Shown here: piece by piece, positions 16,195-23,243 of the stretch
How positions within the stretch are numbered: the first letter of the stretch is position 1
How the letters are laid out: the number at the start of each line of letters is the position of its first letter
Assembly (NCBI GenBank): GCA_950059285.1
Contig: CATLTV010000020.1
Span: 1 to 44,144 of the forward strand
Length of the DNA stretch: 44,144 nt
Source: an uncultured Pseudomonadota bacterium
Lineage (GTDB): Bacteria; Myxococcota_A; Bradymonadia; Bradymonadales; Bradymonadaceae
Reading direction: 5' to 3'
Translations under genes and position numbers: made by a program
Notes under the pieces: model-generated
The model's input: the letters and a program-made list of their open reading frames with translations, nothing else
What the model was told of the DNA's origin: nothing
The model's database searches: none

Positions 16195-17037
16195 ATGGCC
16201 TCATTACGACTCCATATGTCTGGTGTGTTTCTGCTGCTCTCACTCCTGAGCTCCACCGCACTCGCTCAAGATGAACCGCAAACACCACCCACAGCCGAGC
16301 AGGACTACGCTCGCGCCATTAGACTTTATAGCGAAGGCAAAAATAGGGAATCCCTTCAAGCATTTAACGATGCCATCAGCAAATCAAGTGACCCCGTCTA
16401 TCGCTGCAACCGTGCCGCCGTGCTTCGTGTCCTTGGTGAACACCCACTCGCCATTGAAGACCTCACCATATGCCGTGACACCTATCAAATGTCCGAGCTC
16501 GAAAAGGGCATGATCGACGCACAACTTCAGGCGCTCTCCATCGTGGAATACCACTTCTCACCACGCTCCGAGCAGATCGCCAAACAGATCGCCAATCCTC
16601 CCGAAGTCATCGTCAAAAAAGACACCGACACCTCAAAACCTGTGCCTCCTCCTGTCATCGCCAAACCCAAACCATCTTCTCCACTACGATCACTTGCCTG
16701 GGTCTCACTGGGTACAGGCGTCGGCGCGCTCATCGGTGCTGGCGCACTCGAAATCGCTAACCGCGATGATGTGAACTCCTTTCGCTCCACATGCCTTGAA
16801 CAACGTGATGGTGGCTCCTACGACGCCTCTTGCTCTCAACTACAGTCCTCACTGAAAATTCAGCAACGACTCTCACGCTCACTCTTTATCGCAGGTGGCG
16901 CGCTCTCCATCACAAGCGTCATCCTCATGCTTGTATCACAACCACGCTCTCCTCAAGACTCGCCCAAACAAGGTCTGAGCATCACTCCTGATGCCTCCCC
17001 TGAGAGCGTGAAGCTGAAATTAAAATACACTTTCTAA
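16195..17037 (+). CDS. Secreted TPR-like protein with two C-terminal membrane helices
   Basis: A 280-residue protein from ATG 16195; an upstream in-frame TTG at 16114 would precede a poor leader. The signal peptide ends near TALA|QDE. Residues 35-130 contain TPR-like helices (DYARAIRLYSEGKNRESLQAFNDAI, YRCNRAAVLRVLGEHPLAIEDL). A Pro/Lys linker follows, then two hydrophobic helices (LAWVSLGTGVGALIGAGAL and LFIAGGALSITSVILMLV) separated by a loop with two Cys. This TPR-plus-two-helix layout is common in Myxococcota next to Ser/Thr kinases, and here it follows one by about 130 bp. A role in the same signalling or envelope complex is inferred from that. A good terminator follows. Confidence 0.7.
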   Translation: MASLRLHMSGVFLLLSLLSSTALAQDEPQTPPTAEQDYARAIRLYSEGKNRESLQAFNDAISKSSDPVYRCNRAAVLRVLGEHPLAIEDLTICRDTYQMSELEKGMIDAQLQALSIVEYHFSPRSEQIAKQIANPPEVIVKKDTDTSKPVPPPVIAKPKPSSPLRSLAWVSLGTGVGALIGAGALEIANRDDVNSFRSTCLEQRDGGSYDASCSQLQSSLKIQQRLSRSLFIAGGALSITSVILMLVSQPRSPQDSPKQGLSITPDASPESVKLKLKYTF

Positions 17038-17080
17038 TCAGAAACTTAGAACAACAAACACGTACTCTATAGACATCTTT

Positions 17081-17118
17081 AATCGATCACGATCATCTTT
17101 TTCGTGATCGATTTTTTT
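17081..17118 (+). terminator. Rho-independent terminator after the TPR protein
   Basis: The 12-bp stem AATCGATCACGA / TCGTGATCGATT has a 9-nt loop and is followed by a T-run. It starts 43 nt after the stop codon. Confidence 0.85.
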
Positions 17119-17298
17119 ATGTCACACGTAACTCACTACACACACAATGTGGGTGTGCTGAGCAGCTCCTTCTTTATGAGGCGCTGAAACTCAGCAACCT
17201 CCTTGATAAGCAAGGTATACGGGGTGCTGTGCCTACAACGTCACGCATCTTTAAGACCTTACTTTAAAAGTAAATAAATGTATTACATGGAGTCTACA

Positions 17299-17958
17299 AT
17301 GACACACAAAACCTGGGCTAGCTTCGGCGTTCTGGCCCTCATCACGCTCTCTCTGGCAGGTCTCTCCTACAATCTGCTCTCTACCCCCGAGGCTCAGGCG
17401 GCTGACCACACCGATCCTCCCCCTCGCGCAGGTGGTCCTGGAGATAGCGGCGATATCGGCGACCTCTACGCCTGGCACACAGGACAGGGCGCTGATCAAA
17501 AACTCATCACCGTACTCACCTTTGGTGGACCCGCCATGCCCGCCGCTGATCAGGCTGGCCTCTACGATGAAAACACCCTCTACACCATTCATATTGATAA
17601 TACTGGCGACCACCAACCCAACATCACCGTCTATGCACGCTATGGCAAAAACGTGAACGATGAATGGGGCATTCAGGTCATTGGCCTGCCTGGTGAACCT
17701 GGTCCCGTGATCGGCCCTGTCAGTCAAACCATCAGCGGTCAATCAAGCCGCGTATGGACTGGTCTTCGTGATGACCCATTCTTCTTTGATCTTCAAGGAT
17801 TTAGCGACACCTTAAACACAGGCACACTCAGCTTTGATAACTCACGCGATAGCTTCGCGGGTGCAAACATCACAGCCATTGTCCTTGAAATGCCCATGGC
17901 CGCTGCGCTTGGCGCTGGCTCCAGCGTAAACGTCTGGGCAACCACAGCAAAGAAGTAA
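17299..17958 (+). CDS. DUF4331 family exported protein
   Basis: A 219-residue protein. ATG 17299 has GGAG eight nt upstream, whereas an upstream ATG at 17278 has none. An N-terminal hydrophobic segment (WASFGVLALITLSLAGLSY) acts as signal or anchor. The mature part begins AADHTDPP....GDIGDLYAW, the DUF4331 opening motif (usually 'ADHxDxP...DITDLYAF'). It then has NITVYARYG and the typical RVWTGLRDDPFFFDLQGF. The C-terminus ends NITAIVLEMP.....NVWATT, again DUF4331. The family has no assigned biochemical role. It is followed 36 nt later by a second DUF4331 protein, so the two form a pair that together carry the complete domain pattern. Confidence 0.85.
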   Translation: MTHKTWASFGVLALITLSLAGLSYNLLSTPEAQAADHTDPPPRAGGPGDSGDIGDLYAWHTGQGADQKLITVLTFGGPAMPAADQAGLYDENTLYTIHIDNTGDHQPNITVYARYGKNVNDEWGIQVIGLPGEPGPVIGPVSQTISGQSSRVWTGLRDDPFFFDLQGFSDTLNTGTLSFDNSRDSFAGANITAIVLEMPMAAALGAGSSVNVWATTAKK

Positions 17959-17994
17959 ACACACTCCTCACGATATTTAAAAAGGTAACATCCT

Positions 17995-19437
17995 ATGAAT
18001 AGCTATACACGCAAGGCCAATGTCCTCGCAGCACTCCTCGCAAGCAGCATGTGTGTCACCGCATGTGGACCAAGCAACAACGAAACCGTCGACCCACAGC
18101 CTGCTCAGGATATAAGCAGCACCGATCAGGGCATGGACATGACCACGCCCGATATGCCCGCAGATATGACCATGCCTGTGGATATGCCCGCAGACATGAC
18201 TGAAGATCTTTGCGCTGATGTGGATTGCTCCACACCACCTGCGCCTCGCTGCGATGGCGACACCGCCATCACATCTTCTGCGGGCACATGTGACACCGCC
18301 ACGGGCATGTGCACCTACACAGAAACTCCGACAGAATGCACAGGTGACACCCCTGTTTGTCAGGCTGGCACATGTGTCGCGTCTGAGGTCAATGATCCTG
18401 ACCCCACATGCGAAAACTACTGCGATGTCATCACCACAAACTGCACAGGTGATAACGCACAGTATGGCAGCCGCGAAGAATGCATCTCATACTGTGAAGG
18501 CGTTGGCGGTTGGGACACTGGCGCTGCTGGCGACGACAGCGGCAACAGCATCGCCTGTCGTATCTACCATGGCAACGCTCCCGCTGCTGCCGATCCCGCC
18601 ATGCACTGCAATCACGCAGGCCCCTCGGGTGGCAACGTCTGTGGCTCATGGTGCGATGTCTACTGTAACCTCGGCTTTGAACACTGTGCAGGCCCCAATA
18701 AACTCTACGATGATGAAGCCGCATGCCAGACAGCTTGCGCCGACATCAGCGCTGATGGCTCACCTGGCGACATCGAATATGACACTGTACAGTGTCGCAT
18801 CTATCACCTCGGCGCGCCCGCTGCCAGCATGCCTGACGCACACTGCTCACATGGCGCTGAAGTAGCCTCGGACTTCTGTGTAGGCTCCCCTGATGACTTC
18901 ATCTTCAGCACAGACCCTCCCAGCGCATACACTCGCCATGACCGCATGGGTATGCCCGCCGTCTCCACCGCGCTGATCTCCGACAAGGAAGGCTACAACG
19001 ATCAGGACCCCATCAATGACGCTGACCCCGCCAACCCTTATGTGGGCGAGATGGTGAATAACCTGACTGCACTCCATACAGCGCTGGATGATGATCTTAT
19101 TGGCGCGGGACTTGTCCCTTGCTCAATGATCACCTCCACCAATGGGCTCCCCTCATGTGTGGGACAACGTGTCTCGCAGGGTGGTCCCACTGTCGCAAGC
19201 CTTGTGATCCCCGATCACATCACCATCGATCCCACTCTGGCATCAGGCTTCCCCAACGGTCGCCTCCTCTCTGATCCTGTGATCGATGTCACACTCGCCA
19301 TTATCCTCCTCGATATGAATGCGCACACGCCCACCACGCTGGCGGAGCTGCCGCTCAACCCTGGAAGCAATGATCTTGGCGTCGAAGGTGCGTTCCTGAC
19401 CACCTTCCCATTCCTTCATCCTCCACATACTCCCTGA
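17995..19437 (+). CDS. DUF4331-like lipoprotein with two tandem Cys-rich modules
   Basis: A 480-residue lipoprotein with the signal ending VTA|C24. Residues 25-75 form an Asp/Met/Pro linker (DMTTPDMPADM, DMPADMTED). A short Cys segment follows (CADVDCSTPPAPRC...). Then come two tandem modules of about 75 residues, each with the order C..YC or WC, CTG/CAG, EEC or AAC, a GD..GN or GD..EY segment, CR.YH, HC.H and a final C. The C-terminal 160 residues carry the DUF4331 end pattern: HDRMGMPAVSTALI, GYNDQDP, VIPDHITIDP, SGFPNGR.LSDPVIDVTLAIIL and a FPFLHPPH end. It is coupled to the preceding DUF4331 gene. The CR.YH...HC.H pattern could bind a metal, which is inference. Confidence 0.8.
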   Translation: MNSYTRKANVLAALLASSMCVTACGPSNNETVDPQPAQDISSTDQGMDMTTPDMPADMTMPVDMPADMTEDLCADVDCSTPPAPRCDGDTAITSSAGTCDTATGMCTYTETPTECTGDTPVCQAGTCVASEVNDPDPTCENYCDVITTNCTGDNAQYGSREECISYCEGVGGWDTGAAGDDSGNSIACRIYHGNAPAAADPAMHCNHAGPSGGNVCGSWCDVYCNLGFEHCAGPNKLYDDEAACQTACADISADGSPGDIEYDTVQCRIYHLGAPAASMPDAHCSHGAEVASDFCVGSPDDFIFSTDPPSAYTRHDRMGMPAVSTALISDKEGYNDQDPINDADPANPYVGEMVNNLTALHTALDDDLIGAGLVPCSMITSTNGLPSCVGQRVSQGGPTVASLVIPDHITIDPTLASGFPNGRLLSDPVIDVTLAIILLDMNAHTPTTLAELPLNPGSNDLGVEGAFLTTFPFLHPPHTP

Positions 19438-19453
19438 TGTGAACAGGACGTCA

Positions 19454-19506
19454 GCCCGAGGAGGGGGCGGCCATTTGCTGCGCAAATGGCCGCCCCCTCC
19501 TCGGGC
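19454..19506. terminator. 25-bp perfect stem with 3-nt loop after the DUF4331 pair
   Basis: GCCCGAGGAGGGGGCGGCC... and its exact complement enclose only TGC (19479-19481). It is very GC-rich, with no T-run after the right arm. It lies 16 nt after the stop and 35 nt before the next ATG. Confidence 0.7.
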
Positions 19507-19541
19507 ACAAAACCATTTAACCTCAACAACATAGACCCACA

Positions 19542-20924
19542 ATGCAACACATCACAACATACCATAACCTCATTATTTCACTGGCATTCACCCTCCTCTC
19601 CTCATGTGTTGCAGACTCCTCAGAGCCCCTGCCAGGCCGCGATGTAGAGCCCACACACACGCACATGGAGAACACAACCCCAGGCACACAAGAGGAGCCA
19701 CCCTACCCACTCTCACACGTCGGCCCCACAGACACGGGTTTGCTCATTGATGTGCTTGATGCTCAGATCCAGAGCCACCAGCAACGCCTACAGTCTCAGG
19801 GTGACAACCCAAGCTGGCTAGAACACCAGAGCATCGCCACCGCCTACATCCACCGCGCGCGCTACACCCAAAACTGGCAAGACTGGGACACCGCAAATCA
19901 CCACATCGAACAAGCGTTCACACTCGCCATTGAAGGAAGCGGCCCCTTCCTCACACGCGCCACCCTCAACTTCTCACTCCACAAATTCCCCGAAGCTGAA
20001 ACTGACCTCGACAGAGCGCTCAACAAGATCATCATTCAAAACCAGGAAAAATCCGACATCCTCTCGCGTAAAGCAGAGCTCGCATTCCAGCGCGGAGAAC
20101 TCCAACGCACACACGACCTCCTCACCCAGGCAGAGCAGCTCCACACATCCGCTACCATCAAGGTCCAACAAGGCAACCTCGCCTTCAAAACAGGCGACCT
20201 TGAACGTGCCCGCACACTTATCGATGAAGCGATCTCACTGGTTGATCCCGACGATACCTCACTCCTCGCATGGGTCACGTTACAGCGTGGCGTGCTTGAG
20301 CTTGAGAGCGGTCACATCAAGGAAGCAAACGCCTTCTTCCTCAAGGCAAACATACACTTCACGGGCTGGTTCCTCATTGAAGAACACCTCGCAGAAACCT
20401 TTGCCATCCTTGGCCACCACCACACCGCACGCACCATGTACGAGGACATCATCAGCCGCGTCCCCGCAGCAACATTCATCGAAGCGCTCGCTGAATCCTG
20501 TGAAGCACTCCACGACGATACGTGCGCCAACACACAACGCCAGCTCGCCAAAAATACCTACTTCAAGGATCTCAACGATCACCCACAGTCCGCCTACGGG
20601 CACGCCATGGACTTCTTCCTTCAACAGGAAGACACCACGCTCATGCTTGATATCGCACAAAAGAACTACGACCTGAGACCTGGCTTTGACCCCGCCACAA
20701 AACTCGCGCAAGCACACATACGCGCAGGTCAACTCGCACAGGCACAACCTCTTATTGAGTCCGCTCTTGACGCAGGCTGGAGCACTGCTGAACTCCATGC
20801 CACAGCAGCAACACTCTACACACTGCTCAAAAACAAAGAAAAAGCAGAGCAACAACAATCACTTGCACAATCACGAAACCCAGAAAGTATGGCCGACATC
20901 TCCTGGCTCGTTCCAGTGCAATAA
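19542..20924 (+). CDS. TPR lipoprotein
   Basis: A 460-residue lipoprotein: signal residues 1-21 with LLSS|C22, then a Thr/Pro/His-rich linker to about residue 70. From there on are TPR helices (EHQSIATAYIHRARYTQNWQDW, ILSRKAELAFQRGELQRTHDLL, KVQQGNLAFKTGDLERARTLIDEA, LAEAHIRAG-type pairs, ELHATAATLYTLLKNKEKAEQQ). At least six repeats are visible. In other genomes DUF4331 genes are often found beside TPR proteins (recalled, not checked), so it likely works with the two preceding genes on the periplasmic or outer face of a membrane. The stop is followed by a strong stem-loop. Confidence 0.75.
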   Translation: MQHITTYHNLIISLAFTLLSSCVADSSEPLPGRDVEPTHTHMENTTPGTQEEPPYPLSHVGPTDTGLLIDVLDAQIQSHQQRLQSQGDNPSWLEHQSIATAYIHRARYTQNWQDWDTANHHIEQAFTLAIEGSGPFLTRATLNFSLHKFPEAETDLDRALNKIIIQNQEKSDILSRKAELAFQRGELQRTHDLLTQAEQLHTSATIKVQQGNLAFKTGDLERARTLIDEAISLVDPDDTSLLAWVTLQRGVLELESGHIKEANAFFLKANIHFTGWFLIEEHLAETFAILGHHHTARTMYEDIISRVPAATFIEALAESCEALHDDTCANTQRQLAKNTYFKDLNDHPQSAYGHAMDFFLQQEDTTLMLDIAQKNYDLRPGFDPATKLAQAHIRAGQLAQAQPLIESALDAGWSTAELHATAATLYTLLKNKEKAEQQQSLAQSRNPESMADISWLVPVQ

Positions 20925-20926
20925 CA

Positions 20927-20992
20927 GATAAAAAACGCGACAGGGATGTCATGGCCAATGACAGCAATGACATCCCTGTCGCGTTTTTTATC
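20927..20992. terminator. 26-bp perfect stem with 14-nt loop and A6/T6 flanks
   Basis: GATAAAAAACGCGACAGGGA... pairs exactly with ...GTCGCGTTTTTTATC around a 14-nt loop. It starts 3 nt after the TPR lipoprotein stop. The T6 run lies within the distal stem, so it could end transcription from both sides. Confidence 0.85.
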
Positions 20993-21075
20993 TTTATCAC
21001 AACACCTCACCCCAACAACAAAAAGCCAATAAAAAAAGGCAACTTAAACCAAAAACAACATCACAAGCACAAGTG

Positions 21076-21091
21076 TGGCACGCAACCTGCT
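21076..21091 (+). promoter_or_regulatory. Candidate sigma-54 promoter
   Basis: TGGCACG (21076-21082), four nt, then CTGCT (21087-21091) matches the -24/-12 consensus TGGCACG-N4-TTGCW except for the first base of the -12 box. The expected transcription start is about 12 nt downstream, leaving a leader of roughly 65 nt before the GTG at 21169. Confidence 0.55.
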
Positions 21092-21156
21092 GTAAAGATG
21101 TCATGTTCATGACAACTCTCTTTAACTCAATGCAAAACAACATCTTTCTTTCCCTC

Positions 21157-21163
21157 AAGGAGG
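21157..21163 (+). promoter_or_regulatory. Ribosome binding site fixing a GTG start
   Basis: AAGGAGG is followed 5 nt later by GTG at 21169, which opens directly into a signal peptide. Upstream in-frame starts lack such a site. Confidence 0.75.
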
Positions 21164-21168
21164 TTCCC

Positions 21169-21864
21169 GTGCAGCACTCGACCAAAGCATCCAAAACATC
21201 ACTCTTCTTCCTCACACTCTTCAGCGTCTCCTTTTTCAACATTGGCCTCGGATGGAGCGAAATGTACTACTATGATGGGTGTGACTACGAAGACATGGGC
21301 TATGATGGATGTGATGCAGGTTTTGTCCATGAGCCTGAATGTTATGAGGATAGCGACTGTAGAGGCTCGGATATCTGCGAGTTCAACTACTGTGTTTCCA
21401 ACCCCAACCGCGCAGATGATGGGCATGAAGACGATCCTGACTTCGGCTACAATTATCCTGATGCAGACTTCGGTCACAACGATCCTGACGCAGACTTTGG
21501 TTACAACGATCCTGACGCAGACTTCGGTTATAACGATCCCGACGCTGATTTTGGGCACCCAATCTCCAAATGCACAAACCTCAGAAACTCACAGTATCTT
21601 TCACAAGACTTCGGTCTTTATGATGACCCGGATTGCGACATGGGAATCTACGAGGAAGACAGCGCTCCAGATCAGGGACAGGCTCATGTAGATGATTCCT
21701 CCGAAGCAGAACAAGCCACACAGGACTGGTCCATGGGCGCAGAGCAAGATGAAGAGTTCGGCGGCTGCTCAACCTCGGGCGCCTCACTGAACACCACACT
21801 TGGCACACCACTCCTCCTGCTTGGCACACTCTTCTTTGGACTCTTCAGAAGACGCAGAGACTAA
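21169..21864 (+). CDS. MYXO-CTERM-type surface protein with acidic 9-residue repeats
   Basis: A 231-residue exported protein, GTG start. Signal peptide: basic TKASK, hydrophobic SLFFLTLFSVSFFNIGLG. The mature part is very acidic and Tyr/Cys-containing (YYYDGCDYEDMGYDGCD, CYEDSDCRGSDICEFNYC). It is followed by tandem 9-residue repeats PDADFG(H/Y)ND (27 bp each, from 21457 to 21558) and a second acidic stretch. The C-terminus is GGCSTSGASL, then a hydrophobic helix TPLLLLGTLFFGLF and RRRRD. That Cys + helix + Arg layout is the MYXO-CTERM sorting signal of Myxococcota, which is cleaved by a rhombosortase/myxosortase-type protease. It is probably surface-exposed; function is unknown. The Asp repeats could bind calcium (inference). 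Confidence 0.7.
   Translation: MQHSTKASKTSLFFLTLFSVSFFNIGLGWSEMYYYDGCDYEDMGYDGCDAGFVHEPECYEDSDCRGSDICEFNYCVSNPNRADDGHEDDPDFGYNYPDADFGHNDPDADFGYNDPDADFGYNDPDADFGHPISKCTNLRNSQYLSQDFGLYDDPDCDMGIYEEDSAPDQGQAHVDDSSEAEQATQDWSMGAEQDEEFGGCSTSGASLNTTLGTPLLLLGTLFFGLFRRRRD
21457..21558 (+). repeat. 27-bp tandem coding repeat (PDADFGxND)
   Basis: Three full 27-bp units (21457-21483, 21484-21510, 21511-21537) and a 21-bp partial unit. They encode nearly identical 9-residue repeats inside the MYXO-CTERM protein. Third-position differences between units show they are not a very recent expansion. Confidence 0.8.
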
Positions 21865-21887
21865 CACCTACATACCAAAACAAAACA

Positions 21888-21922
21888 CAAGAGCACAAAT
21901 TATGCAATGATTTGTGCTCTTG
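21888..21922. terminator. 13-bp stem-loop terminator after the MYXO-CTERM gene
   Basis: CAAGAGCACAAAT and ATTTGTGCTCTTG pair exactly around a 9-nt loop, 23 nt after the stop codon. The following CGTTTAAA is only weakly T-rich. Confidence 0.7.
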
Positions 21923-22128
21923 CGTTTAAACACAAAGCCAAATAAACACAAAACAACCACAAACATGTACACAAAAAGCACAAATCATACATAAACACAC
22001 CTGAACAAAGTTCTGGTAACATGCTGTAATAATTATCAAATTGATCTCACGCTCAGGTTTTGGCAAGATGTGTCGTTCATGAATCGGTCATTAAGGACTG
22101 ATTCAACTCTCAAGCCACATGATAAGCC

Positions 22129-23235
22129 ATGCCTACTTCACGATTTGCTCAACGTTTGTTCATCGCCATAACACTTCTGTTCTGCGTCGGACTCCCCGCA
22201 AACCTCTCAGCGCACACAACCCCCAAAAATCTCATCGCCCCCTCGCTCGTCTTGAAGAATACGCTACAGCTTTCTTTGAGCCACGCGCATCCAAGCCAGC
22301 TTGTGCAGCAATGTATCAACGCACTCTTCCTCTCTGAAATCGCAACGCTTGATACATTCTTTCCCTCCCTCAAGGACGACCCACATGCCATGCAATTTGC
22401 CTCGCCATGGGTCATACCTCACAGGAGCCCCTGGCCCACCAACGATGCAGGTATCCCCCTTGTCACCACTGAACCCACCCAGGCGCTCTGGCACACCATC
22501 ACACGTCGTCGAGATTTACGCTGGGTCAAACAACGCTACAGAACAAACCTCACCACACTCCAAAAACTCAATCCTGACATAGACTTACTAAGCCTCTCGG
22601 AAGGCGACGAAATCAAGACATGGCAGCGCGACAATGATACAATCTCTTATGGCAGAGGCACCCCTAACCGAGGCCGCCTCGTCGATGGAGAACCACTTCC
22701 CACCGCAGACAAATATGTCATCATGCACCAACACCGCGCCTTTGGAACATACTACATCACAAGCCATCTCAAGGAGCTCTTCGACACCTATGCCCTTGCC
22801 TTCCCTGAAGCTCAACCTGTCGTCATCGGCGATCTGAGCCACCGCACAGGTCGCAGAATCAAACCACACCTGTCTCACCAGAGCGGACGTGATGTGGACA
22901 TCACCTACCCACGCCACGACGAACCCAAAAGCTTTACCAAGTTCCACTACATCCGCAGATCAAACCTCGACGCCACACGCACGCTCTGGCTCGTCAAACA
23001 GATGGCACAAAGCGGCTACGTTGAAAAAATATTCATGGACTACTGGGTTCAGCGCAAACTCTACCACGAGGCACAGGAACGCGGCGCACCACAGGAATGG
23101 CTTGATGCTGTGTTCCAGTACCCCAAATGGGGCGGGCAGGCATTTATCGAACGTGCCAAAGGACATGACGACCACATGCACATCCGCTATTACTGCCAAC
23201 ATACAGATATGCACTGCAAACTATCCGCCCCATAA
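22129..23235 (+). CDS. mepA: Penicillin-insensitive murein endopeptidase (MepA-like, peptidase M74)
   Basis: A 368-residue exported zinc peptidase predicted to cut the D-Ala-mDAP cross-link of peptidoglycan in the periplasm. The signal peptide ends near LSA|HTT. The M74 metal motifs are present: SHQSGRDVDI (249-258; His250, Asp257) and GHDDHMHIRY (345-354; His349/His351). The downstream Cys pair (YYCQHTDMHC) resembles the disulfide-rich end of MepA. An N-terminal extension of about 160 residues contains a LysM-like stretch (WVKQRYRTNLTTLQKLNPD...LSEGDEIKTW), which would bind glycan. The gene is convergent with aroBA, with only 8 bp between the two stops. Confidence 0.85.
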   Translation: MPTSRFAQRLFIAITLLFCVGLPANLSAHTTPKNLIAPSLVLKNTLQLSLSHAHPSQLVQQCINALFLSEIATLDTFFPSLKDDPHAMQFASPWVIPHRSPWPTNDAGIPLVTTEPTQALWHTITRRRDLRWVKQRYRTNLTTLQKLNPDIDLLSLSEGDEIKTWQRDNDTISYGRGTPNRGRLVDGEPLPTADKYVIMHQHRAFGTYYITSHLKELFDTYALAFPEAQPVVIGDLSHRTGRRIKPHLSHQSGRDVDITYPRHDEPKSFTKFHYIRRSNLDATRTLWLVKQMAQSGYVEKIFMDYWVQRKLYHEAQERGAPQEWLDAVFQYPKWGGQAFIERAKGHDDHMHIRYYCQHTDMHCKLSAP

Positions 23236-23243
23236 AAAACATT

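Noticed and set aside
19243-19542. 99-codon minus-strand ORF across the terminator at 19454-19506
   Set aside because: It runs through the palindrome and antisense to the DUF4331 lipoprotein; no coding signature.
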